Shown here piece by piece: positions 13,333 to 26,880 of a stretch of 64,000 nt of DNA. The stretch comes from Strongylocentrotus purpuratus. Its lineage: Eukaryota; Echinodermata; Echinoidea; Camarodonta; Strongylocentrotidae. The DNA lies in assembly GCF_000002235.5 (NCBI RefSeq), contig NW_022145615.1, forward strand, positions 32,371,594 through 32,435,593, read 5' to 3'. The translations under genes and the position numbers were made by a program. Positions within the stretch are counted from its first letter, which is position 1, and each line of letters starts with the position of its first letter. The notes beneath the pieces were generated by a model that did no database searches, was not told the origin of the DNA, and saw nothing but the letters and a program-made list of their open reading frames with translations.

Positions 13333-16300
13333 CAGTCAGATAATAAATCATCATTATCATGTCATAATGGAAATCAAAATGAGGGTCTTTTACGTTTTCA
13401 TCTGCATATTATTTTTTGTCTTATTCTTCTTTCCTTTCTTATCAAATGCGATGTCAGAGTTATATTATTCAAACACGACACCTATTGTACAAACTGTCTG
13501 ACATCCTATCTTCTCGATCACTCAGTCTGATTATATCTCTTCGATGGTCAGTCGACATGTTATACCACCGTTGGTCACCTTACCCCATTTTACTGACCAC
13601 TCAGTGCGGCTACTCATCATGTATATGCATATTAAAGGAAGACGCGGCTCTACAATACTAATTGGGTGATCTTTGGAAGCGCTGGGTTGTTTGGGGGTTC
13701 TTGTATTCATTTTTGACATGTGCATCGTTTCGATTATAATCAAGAAATTGAGGATGAGCCCCAAGCCCCTTGTAGAACAGCCACTGAACTAAGGTTTACT
13801 CAGGGAATTAGTTACTGATACATTGACTGTCGGTGCCAACGCAGGTGAAGTTAGAAAGGAAAATAGGCCTACATACCTCTCCTAATTATGAGGCATCTAG
13901 TGCTGTATACGTATCCGCATGCAGAAAGACTAAACAAATTTAGAAAGTAAAAGCTCGTTAATATAACGCAGCAAAAGCGCGTTGTTTTTTTATGATGACG
14001 TTTTAAAAGTGTTAATATAAGCTTCTCATTTCTGTTTTTTTTTTTTTTACACAGAGCACCATGAGTAATAATCATGCACAAGTCCTTTGCCATTCATATA
14101 CACGTAAAAAGGTCTCAAAAAACCGCGGCGGTGACGGTGTTTGCGGCGGTTATAACCGCGCCATATCTAAACAAGCCTTAAGGATCAAGCTCACAGTATT
14201 GTAATACATCCCATTAAATAAGATAAATTACCTTAATAGGTCTTACACACTTCGTTTACCTTTGTACGTGTATGGGGCCCATATAGATGTAAGAGAATGC
14301 CAATTTCTGCTAGTGTTGCATTATTGTAAGTGCTAATGTTGCGCCTTTGTGGTGTTTTATATTCCTCCATATGCCAACCGTTTGGGTTCGCAGATAGTTA
14401 GGTGTTATTAGCGATAACAATGACATTGGAATCGTTTTCAAAAGGCGTCCTTGCTAAAAATCTGTAGGCTCCTTTCTTGTATTAAAATCAATGAAAAACA
14501 CACTTTTTCGTAATATTTCTTTTAAAAGAAGGATATTTTGTTTTTAATCATAAAATAAATATCTATTGATGACACTTTCTCATAACTGCTCCGCATGCTT
14601 AATCGATATGTCACTTAGACTCGGGTTAACTTGTGATGCATACAGCCACATTGTTATCTTAAAATATCCGGGGTCAATTTTTTTTAAACATTTTAACATT
14701 TCGAGCTCCGGCCGCGCGAAAAAACAGACGCATTGCGCATGATCATCGCCTGGATATTGATTACCGAGCGCAAGGGGAGTTCTCATGTGGCCACTTCACG
14801 TACAAAAGCCCCGAAGGCTGTGAACAAGAGGACACGGCCCGCTGTTCGAACGCTAGCCCGCTGGGCACGGCGTCCTATCGAACCAGAGAGCCGCTCACTG
14901 ATGGGACGATTAGATTATGAAATACGAGCTGGCCACCGGAGCAAGAAAGTGAGAAGGGAACAAGATGAGACGACGATATAAGGACATTTTTGAGAGCATC
15001 CCTTCTGTCGTTGGCAGGCGATGGGATAAGATTTCAGCGGAGACTATTTTTTTGTCATTGAAGTTACAAGAGATGTCTGTTTATAGAGCGAATTTCTCAT
15101 CGAGAATCCTGTCAAAGCTTTGCCCTATTCGATCATGACTACGTGTAATTGAATATGCCAATTTAATTTCGTGTTTGAAATACAAACCTCTTGAATCTAT
15201 TCATAAACCGTCATATAGGAATAAAATAGTTCAAAAAAAAGAAAAAAGAGAGAAAGGGAGAGAGAGAGAGTTTAAGGGTGAAAGGAGGTACGCAAACAAG
15301 AGTGGCAAGCAATATTGTTTATTGAGGGAAAGGCATGTAAAACCAAAATTAAAAATTAATCGATGGTAAAGACAAACAACAATCATATTGTAATGTAAGA
15401 ATATGAGATCGAAATACGGAAAATACTTTTTAAGGAACGGGCTATTAAGATTTTTTTTTAAATAATTGCAAACGAATGGCTATATGAATACGTTCATATC
15501 TACAGAAGATCGGTGCTATGATATTGAAACTTGTGTATGGAAGTTATATAAGTATGTTTGCTCTTAATCAAATTTGTAACCTGTTCCTTCGGTTAATGTG
15601 ATGCTTCAAAATGTACCTTCCGTCTTGTTATATTGTAACTTGTATCTAAAAGAAAAGGAATAGACGTAAACTGTTACCATGAAAATTAGCATAGTTTTTT
15701 CTTTTATTCTTTCATGAAATGTTATCTTCTCAGAAATGGACTGATCAATTTATATGACTCTTTGAATTGATCAATAAGGTTCTGAGAAGACTATCAAAAA
15801 TAAATCACATTGTCTCAATCACTTCGTGGAAAGAGGTAAGACAAAATATTCCAACTCAGTGTGGGCAACTGTGCATCACCTGACAGATTTGCACCTACCT
15901 TTATTCCCTGATGATATAAGAACCCCTTTTAAAGAAAAAAATACGCATTAATCGTTATTATTTTTGCAAAATGGTATGTTTTGTTTATCTTCTAATCTTT
16001 AGCCTTAAAAAGACGTTAAGCATGGATTCTAAATTACTTGGCTATCCTATATCTAATCATTTTGAACGAACATCACGTTAATTTCCTACTTATTGTCGTG
16101 TATAATTATATTCCTAATGCGTCTCTATCCACCTTGCTCTACTCCTCCTTATAATGTATCCACCTCTGTATTTATAATTACATTCATTACATGCGTCTCT
16201 GTATCTCTCTTCCTCTTTCTCCTTCTCCCTTATCCTCTATTTTGTATTTGATCTGAGGACAAATATCATACGATGATACATTTCTGCTTTTTGAAGGATA

Positions 16301-16860
16301 TGTAAACCCAAGATTCTAGCGGACACGTGGTGCAAAAGTTCCTCGACATTTAGCGTTTTATGAAGATTATAATTATTATTACTTGACATTTGCGTTTCAC
16401 TACTGACTTAATGGAATTAGGTTGATGTACACATTAATTACCCTTGGAAGCCTACTTCTAGATAACGTACGGTAATATGAATTCATAACCATGCAAATAA
16501 CTATGATGAAATGCCAGTGATTGTCATTGTTGCTATATCTAATACGTGAGCAATACCAGACATATTGTAATGGTTGTGTGCGTATCTATGCCACGCTCTC
16601 GTATCACACGCACCCACTCACCCACAGTTGCGGACAATATGCATATAATCATAAAATGCATTGTCACGTGCACATTCGTAATGAAAATTTTCATGATCAG
16701 TTTCCAATTTCAATGACATTGTCATTCCGATTTAGTTATCGTCTGTATACACTCTCTTTACAATTCACATCAAAATTTAACATGTAAGAAGAGAACAGCG
16801 TAATATTTCTCTAAATTATTAAGATCAAGATTCATCTATTAGGCTAGAACAAACTGTGGG
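13333..16860. other. No gene seen
   Basis: Unique sequence. About 14700-15000 is GC-richer with a plus-strand frame (14733-14981, basic) that has no recognised domain. 16200-16230 is CT-rich. Confidence 0.55.
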
Positions 16861-17360
16861 CGAATCAAGAAGGAGAAACCCGCTCGCTATAAATGATATT
16901 CATGGTCGCTCTCGCCATCACTCCAGCTTGGCAAATGGGTCATTTTATTGCCCCTTCATTTATTAAATTGCACCTCTTTTATGGTTAGTCGCGTTTTTCT
17001 GGGCTAATCATGGATCTATGTCACTCCCGACCAGTGTCGTTTTCAGGCAATGAAGTTGCCCACCTCGTCAGTTATCCTCGCCATAAATTGGAATGTAATG
17101 TTTCAGTCGATTGCAATTTGCATTAAATTGACGCGAATTGATCTAGATATCTGAAATGACACCTCCGTCATTTTGCATTATATTTCTTTCCCTATTTCGT
17201 CTTAATATCTGTCGACTGTTTTATATTTCTCGGCGGTCGTTTTAAGCGTGCGTAGCGTCTCATTCCATCTTTCCCACATATCGAATGTTTAGGATCGATA
17301 AAGTGTATCAATATCGCGCTGGATGCGATTATGATTGACTTATTTTATGACTGGGATACT
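16861..17360. promoter_or_regulatory. Candidate cis-regulatory element
   Basis: 500 bp of unique sequence without microsatellites. Dense homeodomain-type sites (ATTA/TAAT, CCATAAA at 17081, TTTATGG near 16978), a POU octamer ATTTGCAT at 17116-17123, and many stop codons in all frames. Inference only: this composition is typical of conserved enhancers. Confidence 0.3.
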
Positions 17361-17569
17361 CCATGCATGCTCCTCATATGAATATTTTGCGGTCCAATGT
17401 TCCAAAGAATATATATATATTATATTTGTATAATCTTAGCAAGCTGTATAATTATTTAAACTGCTACTTTTATCAACAAACAATTAATGTTTGCATTGCA
17501 TGTTTACAATAATGATCATGAATGAGTAACATACATTTTCAGTATTTACCCGTTATGAAGGCATGATAT

Positions 17570-17830
17570 TGTATAATTCAATTCAATTCATCTTTATTCA
17601 ACGATATAAAAGAAAATAGTACAATGCAATAAAACATATTGACATAATTATATACATGTGTAAAATTAACATATCGTTAGGGGCAACCTAAAAAGATCAG
17701 GATCTTGTGGACTGGTGCCCCTTTGACAAAAATTATAAGTAAAACATTAATAATAATCACAAGCGGACACATCCAACACACACACACAAACACACACGTT
17801 CACCCAAGAGAAGGGAAGGAGAAAGAGAGA
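17570..17830 (-). mobile_element. Retroposon 3' end, reverse orientation
   Basis: Starts with caattcaattcaattcat followed by ctttattcaacgata, the complement of a retroposon tail, then a conserved-looking gggcaacctaaaaagatcag block and a CA-rich edge. Similar reverse tails occur at 27455-27500 (gagttgagttgagg) and perhaps 20395-20560. Confidence 0.45.
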
Positions 17831-19653
17831 TTACATGTACAGTGTACATATATGAGGTAAACTTATGAAAAAGATATATGGAAATCAAGAAGTATATTTG
17901 TGAATATAAGAGTTGATGGAGATTTCGTATGTTCATCTTCCTTTATGCCTTATCATTAGCAGGGACTGCATCATCAGAGATGATTAGTAGATCATGTTTA
18001 AACAAACAATGAGAGTTATACAGAAAATAATTCGTCGAAGGCATAGAAATTACATAAAAACTATTGAAGTATCAAGCTAATGGAATGCGTGATTTAGAGG
18101 TGAAGTGAATAAATTAGAGTAAAATCGATCTTTACAGGAAAAAAAAGTGGATTCAAAATAGTACATAACCCGAGGATAACATGTGACTCAATCGAATAAA
18201 GACCAAAGCAGATCGTTGTATACGGCAACCATTTCATTTCAGTTTCACTTTAAAAGTGCAGTCTGAAATATCTCATAACATAATTTTATAGATCGACTCA
18301 GGATTGAACTAAGTGAAGAGAAATTAACAAAAAGTCATAATCATCGAACAGATTCTTGATATTTGTGTCATTCTGGGTGACATTCCACAGTATTGATATA
18401 AGAACGGTATTGTGTTATCTTAAACGGTTTGTTGCTAAAGCCAATAGCTGCGATATTTCAAGTTCGGTTGTTGTTTGAGAAAAAGAGAGACAATCAAAAT
18501 TGTAGAAGAAGAGAATGGTGCGTATCAACTGAAAGTTGAGTGACTGGAACATCACCCTGGACATGTTTATCTCATGTTCTTCTCTAGGCCTCTGTATCGG
18601 TGTAAGTCAAACGCTTAGAACCAGGAGCCTTGCCTGCGAGTCTGGACCGTATAAGGTATAGAACAAGACAGGAAAAGTGCTACAGGGTCTACAGAGTGAA
18701 ACAGGATCTAGTTGTTGTGCCGTACCCTCTAGCGTGTGTTCCCACATGTAGAGAAACACGTTGGTTGGAATAGAAAGGGTATGGGAAAGGGGGAAGGTAT
18801 GGAACGAAGCGGCATATCGATTTATGTTTTTTTGATTGGTAGCTGATACCGATGTTAAATTTAGTTTTGGGGTGACTGTTCGGCCAGTGGGGTCTAGGAA
18901 GTTCTGCTCACAATGACCCCCGATGTGTAGGATGGAAGAATGTGCAAAGACAGCTTATATTAACCTGCATTGGCGTGCATTAACCTCAAAATGCATGTTT
19001 TATTGGATATCTTATGACATTGATTAATTTCAAGTTGGTGTATTCAGGCAAAGTATTGTGGCGTTGGTCCAGCCACTGAAGGAAGTTAGACGGGCACCGG
19101 TTTTACAAGGATGGTATTTAAATTTGTAAGGCTTCCGATCGATTAGGGAGATATTGGAGGGGTCCTGAAATCTTCTTTTCGCGTTGCCTTCTTTCTTTGT
19201 ACACTGTCTTCTCCGTTGTCCTTTTTATCATTTGTTTGGAGCCTCTTTTCCCCGGTGCCCCTGATAGCTAGGCCACTGTTTAAGCACCGTATATTATTTA
19301 ACAATGGTTAGTTTACTAGTCATGATCCAAATTTAGATTCTTGGTTGGACCGACTTGAAGTTGAGATTTGTGACCTTACAAAGTACGAGCAAATCTCCCA
19401 AAGTAGGTTTATTTCAATATTTGTGTACTTCAGTCATAATGTGTGTATTTTATCTTAATACGTTTTGTAAATACACACAGCGCATAAGGCAGGTTTTAAA
19501 CAAAATATCCAGATAGGAATATTTAAAGAAAGAAAGGCGAAATACTTTGGTCACATTAAAAAACATCAGAGTCTTTTGAAGGTTTTTTAGACGGAAATTA
19601 GAAGGTACTATAGACCAAGAGGAAACCAAGAACTTGGAGGAGGACATAAAGGC
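17831..19653. other. No gene seen
   Basis: Unique AT-rich sequence with no repeat, RNA gene or coding frame that I recognise. Confidence 0.5.
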
Positions 19654-19946
19654 CAGGGAGGTGTTTCACAAAGACTAAGATCGACATTAAGTTGGACTTA
19701 ACTATGGCAGGCCGTTCATGCCACTAGTTCCTCTAACCATTCCTTGCATTGGTTTTTCAAGAGAAATACCAATCGTTGCCACAAATCTACAGAATTTACA
19801 TTTTTTGATAGTTCATTATTGAAGGAAAAAATATTATCTAAAGATCATACTAGAGACCAATGGTGAGAGCAACCAGTGGCATGAATGACTTGCCATTTTT
19901 AAGTCCAACTTAAAGTCGATCATAGTCTTTGTGAGACACTCCCCTG
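19654..19946. mobile_element. Foldback/MITE with TTTCACAAAGACT termini
   Basis: The left arm, about 19654-19735 (GTGTTTCACAAAGACTAAG, then CGACATTAAGTTGGACTTAA), is complemented at about 19862-19946. A spacer of about 125 bp separates the arms. The arms are about 85% identical. No clear target duplication. Confidence 0.7.
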
Positions 19947-21169
19947 GAGTGGACTGACACTGCAAGAGTGTACTACGATGGCCGAAAAGATGGGGAAAAT
20001 GTTACAATCAACATTCGAGCTGAGAGATGATACCAAGAAAGGGATAAGCTACATTGAGTGGGAGATAAATTACCTACAAGCATTCTTGTTCATCCATTGA
20101 TGAAAATAATTATGTTGATGCCTCATTTTCCTTTGTTTTATGTCCACTGTTAATGAGTTGGCCGTTGAGGATACAGCGGGAGTGAAAGCAAAGTTTACCA
20201 AAGAAAAGAACAGGAGAGAATAGATGTGTGTGGGTGTTGATGTGCGTTTTGTTTGTGTGAGCGTGTGCGCGGGTGTGTGTTTTCGAGAGAGCGAGTGGAT
20301 GGGGAGGGGAATGGAAGGATAGACGGAGAAAGATAGTTGGTAGCTCTTCCTCGGAATTTCAGTGAGACTGCTCTTTGCTTACACGAGCCAACAGACGGAA
20401 TATTTATTTATTTATTATGTATGAATGTTCACAATTTCACAATTCATTGAAGTTAACATCACATGAAAAATTAATATAAGATGACAAATCATTTTCAATT
20501 TTACAATACATTTGAATTAACTTCACGTGAAAAAGAATATAACATTGTTTTATCAAAGACAAGTTGCAACTTATATACAGTTTGAAGAATGAACACACAA
20601 AGGTGATGAAACATATTAAGCAAATAGAGCTTGAATCGTTACAACACCTTATGATATATGATATATACCTACGAATGTATCAATTAAACATGCATAAAGG
20701 CTATACTGGTGTGTGTTTTTTTAGAAGCAGTTGAAATTAAATTCTAATCACCAAACTACTCTGCCTATATTAGTCGTACTTTTAGTTACGAAACCGTAAT
20801 ACGCCTACGACTTATTTTCATGAAATTCTCCGTAACTTGAACGAAAAGGGTGAAAAACAAGCCTACAGTCGCGGTTTCCTGCGCTGAACTTGGCAAGACA
20901 TTGTTTAAAAGGGCACATGCTTCAAACTTCTCGATTTCTGAACTTGCACCCGGGAGATCTTTGCGGACGGGCGATAGGCGTTTCATCTGGCTAAACGGCA
21001 CCTCTGTGCGTATTCGATCGATTGGAGGTTTGCCAGACGTGACGATCGATCTTCTGCTTACTGCCAGTCAGTCAACCTTTTCACGTTCTGTGCCCCAGAA
21101 GAATGTACCTAGACTTTAAAAAAAGATACGCGAAGCAATGCACTTTGTCTCAAATAATATGAAGATATA
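19947..21169. other. No gene seen
   Basis: GT-rich patch at 20225-20285; AT-rich repeat-like stretch at 20395-20560 with two similar halves (attcattgaagttaacatca and a diverged copy). 20790-21110 is a GC-richer unique block with open frames on both strands but no recognised protein. Confidence 0.5.
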
Positions 21170-21700
21170 ATGGACACATACTATTAGCTAGTATGTCTCG
21201 ATACTGTTCAGGACACACAGTAGTAACTATTATGTGCCAATAATGTGTTCACACTGACAAACTGCTGACATGCAGAATTGTGGCTCTTTCAATGTATCTA
21301 CTTGATGTAAATATTGTGTTCACAGTGACACACTGTGGACAAACAGAATTGAACCACGTTCAACGTATGTACTGTGTGTCCACACCGTCCACACTTTTGG
21401 ACTCCCTGCACACACAGTCGTATTCATTGTACTTATTATGTTCAGAATCTTGTTTCACCGACATACTGTGGACACACTGAATTGAATCAATTTCAAAGTG
21501 TAGACTACGTGTCCACAATGTGTTCACGGTGTCTGTAACACTTTGGACAACCACAGTGGTAATAATATATATTACATAAATACAACTATTATTATGTATA
21601 TTGTGTATCGTAGTGTTTGACACATTGCGGCACAGTGTGGACCATAAATGTAGACACACTATGATATTTTGGAAAGATCTGACACACTGTTCTTAAGTCT
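21170..21700. repeat. Degenerate tandem repeat rich in TGTGGACACAC motifs
   Basis: Several diverged units containing tgtgttcacagtgacacactgtgg and agaattgaa, recurring with variable spacing of about 70-120 bp. The motifs are partly self-complementary. No gene. Confidence 0.6.
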
Positions 21701-23533
21701 GTTAGTATTACTGATGCTTGTGTCAAGTCTGCAGACAACGCGTTCACACAGCGTTTAATTCGTAATTGGAAGAACGTACACAAAGTCGCAATGTTACAGT
21801 TGGGATAATTATGAGTGATATGAAATACACTATTAGACTGCGATCCAAAATGATTTTTCACGCTCATGTTCGTTTCTTTGTTTCTTTATTATTTTGGCGG
21901 CGAATTGCTCGATAGTTTATTTACGTTCGTTGTAGTAATCTTTACAAATACAAACTTCATCAAACTTCAATCATGAAAATCTACGTTTTCAGTTTAAAAT
22001 TTAGTTAATTGAACATAAATTTTGACTTGAATATCAAGATGGCATACTATCTGTATACTTCGATCGCCTGCTTAGATTAACTGTATCATGTGTATAACCG
22101 ATATCACCAAATCACAGTATCTCCGGACTAACTATTTTCTGCCCCATGCGTCACTAATTGACTCTTTTCGCCGAATACGCGTTCCTTATTCTTCTCTGAA
22201 CGCAGACGACATCGTTGACTTATATTTTGGCGGGTAAAAGTTGATAGAATTACATTCTTACACTGCCTGCTTGTGTACACATCCCAATTACTTTAGCATC
22301 GATCGGTGGGCTGGAAAAGCCTCAAATGAACATTTTATTAGCAGAGGAAATAGGGCATGACGGGGGCAAATCCAAACACGGCGTTTAAACTGACTTCTGA
22401 ATTGTAATATCAATGTTTAAATCTAGCGGATGAATATATTGTTGAATTATTGGGTGATTGAAAAGTAACCATCGCCATTATCATCCTTTGAAAACATAAA
22501 ATAGATCATTGGTCTTTCGTTTGATATTCCTTTGATTCCATAAAAGGTGGAGATTCATGATAAGTCCTATTCATTTCCTGAATCTACATTTTTACCATTT
22601 CCTGGCAATTTCATGCCAATTTAATTCTATACCCATCTGGCTGAGAAGCTCTCTCGCTTGCACACTACACCCCTCACTTTTGTCTCTTGTATTTTCTATA
22701 AAATTTCTATTTACACATTTCACTATAATTTTAAAACATTTTAACGCCCGCACTCCCTCCCTCTAAAATACAATTCAAAATTTTAGTTCATTCTTTTCTT
22801 TCTACATCTTAGACGCTCCTTTTCTCCCAAATATGGATTTCCTTATTCTTCATCTTGTTCTCACGATATCTTTAAATCTTATTTTCTCACAACATACTAA
22901 GCTCTGTATACGTTCTTCATTTTGCTAATTTAAATGTTTTAAAAGTGATCTCATAAGCACACCATGATCTCGCCGCACCTCCGCAAAGAAATAAACTGAA
23001 GGCGCCAACGTCTGCGGCGTCAGGGGATACAAAACAACATCGTAAGCACAGGAAGGAAGCGAGAAGAAAAGATTTCAAACTGATACAATCTCAGCTTTAT
23101 ATTCTTGCGAGGGCACCAGTCGTATTAACTCCCCAGTTCCCGAATGAATGGGAACATTCGAACATGGAATTGCGTTATGGAGGAATAGATTGCTCAGCGC
23201 GCTTTATTGAGTTCACTCTCGCGTTATATAGAGACGAAATAGCAGGGGTGGTGATTCAAGTACATCGTATATTGAAAGGCATTCAGGCCGAGATTTCATA
23301 TGCCATATATATTTTTGGTTGCATCGTCGACTAATTGAATTTCTCGCCTTCTTCTGGGCGTTCTTCTGAATGGATCTAACGAAATTACGCAGAGGCAAGT
23401 GGAGTATTCACATCGATTGAAGTAGCAAGAAATTCTATTGCTATTGATTGGAGCGCGCTCCATTGTGCTTTGGATATCATGAAGCAGTGTGGTGGTAGCA
23501 CAAGCACTTTGGTCTGGCTCAACGAACTTTTGA
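21701..23533. other. No gene seen; possible regulatory DNA
   Basis: Unique sequence. 22080-22400 and 23030-23480 are free of simple repeats and contain motif-like words (GGCGGGTAAAAG, ATCGATCGG), but no gene. Confidence 0.45.
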
Positions 23534-23608
23534 TATGTGGTGGGAGAGGTGGAGAGGGAGAGAGAGAGAAGGGGGGAGATGGATAACGAAAGGCGAGATA
23601 GAGAGAGG

Positions 23609-23643
<35 letters not shown>

Positions 23644-23725
23644 AGAGAGAAAAGAAGTAAAGCGAGATTGCAATAGAGAGAAAGAAAGAGAAAGTGTGAA
23701 AGTGTAGGAGAGGAGAGGGGAGCAA
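23534..23725. repeat. GA-rich low-complexity block
   Basis: Includes a pure (GA)n run at about 23611-23639. A similar G/A-rich block lies at 24006-24190. Associated open frames (Leu/Ser-rich on the minus strand) are not genes. Confidence 0.9.
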
Positions 23726-24190
23726 GAGGAGAAGAACTCATAGCTCCCTCAGTTTATGATGTCGATTTATTTCTGGTTGGTGGTCAGAATGATATGCTCC
23801 GAATAAGAAGCTGTGCAATTGCTCACATAAAATGTGGCCAAGAATAGCTAGAGAATAAAAGGAAAGATCACAAATACTGAACTGTACTTGGAGAAAACTA
23901 AATCTTAGTTTTATCGATGGATATTGAAATGCATAGCCCCACGAGTACGAGGTGGATATAATACATAATCATGAAGAGTGGGAAAATGAGAGGGGACTAC
24001 ACTAGATGAAGAAAATTTTATTGAATAAAGAAAGAGAGAAAGAGATAAACGAGAGGGGGCAATCGAGAGAGAGAGATAGAGGGGGAGGGGGAATTGGGAG
24101 AAATAGAGGGGGAGGGGGAATGTGGGGGAAGTGGGATGACAAGGCAGATAATGATAGAGGGGAGGAGGGTGAGATGGGGAGAATGAGACG

Positions 24191-26090
24191 TGAAAGAACG
24201 GAAATGAGGTCGAGGGTTTATCGATGAAGACATTGTGAATGACAGATTACTAAATGTTAATTGGAGATTATTGAAGTAGTCTAATTCGTGTGATTATATT
24301 CGTTAATACTTTACAGATAGCAGCGACAATCTTTATGAATCTATAAGTATAAAGGGGTAGTGCAAAATAAACAAATCAATGAAATAATATAAATTTCCCC
24401 CAAGTTTCTCGTCGAACACAGCTAAAGTGATGCTTTTAAACTCTAAGGATTTTAAAACTTTCATCTGATCATTTAAAAAGTCAAGATCTTCCTCTAATGG
24501 ATTTTTAAACTTCTCATTCCGGAAGAAAATGACAATTTTTTTGTCATTGTTCGGAATGGTTTTAGCCCATGTCGTGTCGAATAGTCAAAAGGTGAAAAAT
24601 ACTGGCTTCTGGACATGTCAATTATAAATGAAGAGATAGAAAGCACCTGCATGTTGCATGCAAACTTGCTAATGGAATACTGCATAGAGAAAAGAACTAA
24701 TAAACAAGTAAATAAAGTAACTACGTTATCCGTGAGCAATTAAATAGTAGAAAATTTGGAAATAAAGAAACCAAAATTCACGTTTTGGAAGAGAGAATGA
24801 AAAGCTTCTGTTTGACTACGTGTTGCTTGACCATGAACGCATGTAAGAGAGGCAAATAAAGAAAAGTGACGATATACGGAAGAAAAATGCAAAGAAAATG
24901 CTGTCGGATATGAATATCACGCTAACTCTAAAGTTGCCTTATATTTTCCTTCTTCTCAATAATATTTCTTGAATTACTTTCTTTCAAAGAAATTTTGATA
25001 TCAAATGAAAATTAATTTCACAGACAGGAGTTATACACAAAAGGGCGAAATACAAACACCATTAGACATGACCTACAATATCAAGTTCAGTAGGAATTGC
25101 ACATTCTGTTATTTTTAACCAACTTTTACGATTTTCTTTCTTCATTCTTTAAAAGGTCCTTACAGACCTACAATTATATAGCAGTTATGTCTTTTCGAAA
25201 ATTGAATAATTTATCTTTGAAATGTAACGTGATGTTACAGCACGCACATACTCTATTACTTTAACGCGAGTTGCAAGGGCACACGGTGGAAGGTGAAAGC
25301 ATGTTATTCGCTTTGAACAAAATTATTTTGCCACTGTTAAAGCAGCACTTGAAAGCTGAAAGTCTTGAGCGTCATTTCTATAACTGTATAATTGTATTAT
25401 AGTTCCAATTTTCATTTATGACGTTTGCCAGTCGCTACTTGTCGATTTCGCTCATGTCTAATTAAATCTCGGCACGTAGGGAAGGGGGATTTGAAAAGCT
25501 AAATAGGAAATTAAATTATCGAGTTTTTCGTCTTCTTCTGTTTACAGCAACACTGGTATTCTGGTGACATCGAGCGTTCTAAACTCAAGACCTATCATTA
25601 AGTTGATCCAAGTAAGGCAATATGAATGTACTTTAAAGCTTTATTTTGATATATTTACATGTATTTTAAAACTCAAGAAGTTGGGTTTTTGTACAGTTGT
25701 AAGTATTTGTGGATGTGTTGCTTTTGGAGAAACCCAAAACGCGAAAACATAAATAATTCATGTTAATCATCATCTCTGCATGGATACCCAATGTTTGAGA
25801 CTACCTGTTTTTGATAAGCAGATTCTTCTACCTGTGTAGTTTTCGAATGAATAAGGATTGATATTGTGATTAGCATGCATTTGTCAAGTTTTGTAGCATA
25901 AATTCCAAGATCAATGTTAATCACGCAAATAATAAATAGTAAAAGCAGTTAACTATGTAGGTGGTGTGAAGGAATCAAAAATAACTAGGTGTGTCGTCAC
26001 GGAAGATATATTTGCCATGCTTTCTTTTGTGTGTGCTTCTCTTTTCCAAAAACATAATTTTGATTTGCGATATTGAAGTGTTTTACACAT
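24191..26090. other. No gene seen
   Basis: AT-rich unique sequence without repeats or coding signals that I can recognise. Confidence 0.5.
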
Positions 26091-26123
<33 letters not shown>

Positions 26124-26130
26124 TTGTTTT

Positions 26131-26216
<86 letters not shown>

Positions 26217-26225
26217 ATCTATCTA
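26091..26225. repeat. (TC)n microsatellite
   Basis: About 135 bp of CT repeats with CC, TTTC and TATC interruptions. Confidence 0.95.
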
Positions 26226-26399
26226 CCCCTCTCTCATTAATTTACTCCATCCTCTGTCAGGCGCCCCTTAATTTTGTGTTTGACAACCAAATAATGATGT
26301 AAGATGTATCCTCGCTCGCCTATTAAAATAATTACAACTATCTAAGCCACAATGATTCGAAATCACAGGCTACAATTACGTGTTAAAAGGTATGAATTA

Positions 26400-26880
26400 T
26401 TCTAATTGAAACTATTGTCACTTATCTCGTCTTTGGCGGTAAAATGATTAGTTCGACAAAACCCTTTAGCAATTAACGTCCACTTGAATCATGTTGGCAA
26501 TTATTTTGGTAAATGCACCCGTTTCTAGTGAACTTCATGTTCAAATTACTTCTGACAAGATGATATACACGTTCTCGCGTTGGCGTTTTACGCGCCACAA
26601 CACCTGTAGCTAAAATGGAACGTCATTAGACACAATTTGGCGGGTAAATGAATCGTTAATTCACTCTACGCGTTTTGGACCGGAAAAGAGGTTGAATGAA
26701 ATTGCGATGACCGAGTTCTTGTACCTCTCAGTACCAACTTGCATGGCCTCCAGACGTTAATCAGTTCGATTTAGAGGTTGATGGAAAGTATCGATGATTG
26801 TAATTACCCTTTTCGTTCATGAACATAAGAGCTTCCATCTCTGTAACTTGACTTTAGTGATCCTTTGACATAATTGAAGG
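26400..26880. promoter_or_regulatory. Candidate cis-regulatory element
   Basis: Unique, repeat-free stretch with repeated GGCGGTAAA/GGCGGGTAAA motifs (near 26436 and 26640), several ATTA and TAATTA cores, and a palindrome-like GGCGTTTTACGCGCC at 26582-26596. No coding frame. Confidence 0.27.

Noticed and set aside
14733..14981. 82-codon basic open frame
   Set aside because: Lys/Arg-rich but no matching domain; isolated, no splice partners, and no conserved motif visible.
20786..21119. Open frames on both strands in a GC-richer block
   Set aside because: Neither frame resembles a known protein; overlapping open frames on both strands suggest chance. It could still be a conserved non-coding element.
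23296..23741. Overlapping minus-strand open frames of 118-125 codons rich in Ser/Leu
   Set aside because: They are translations of a (GA)n/(CT)n block in several frames at once; no domain and no splice context.
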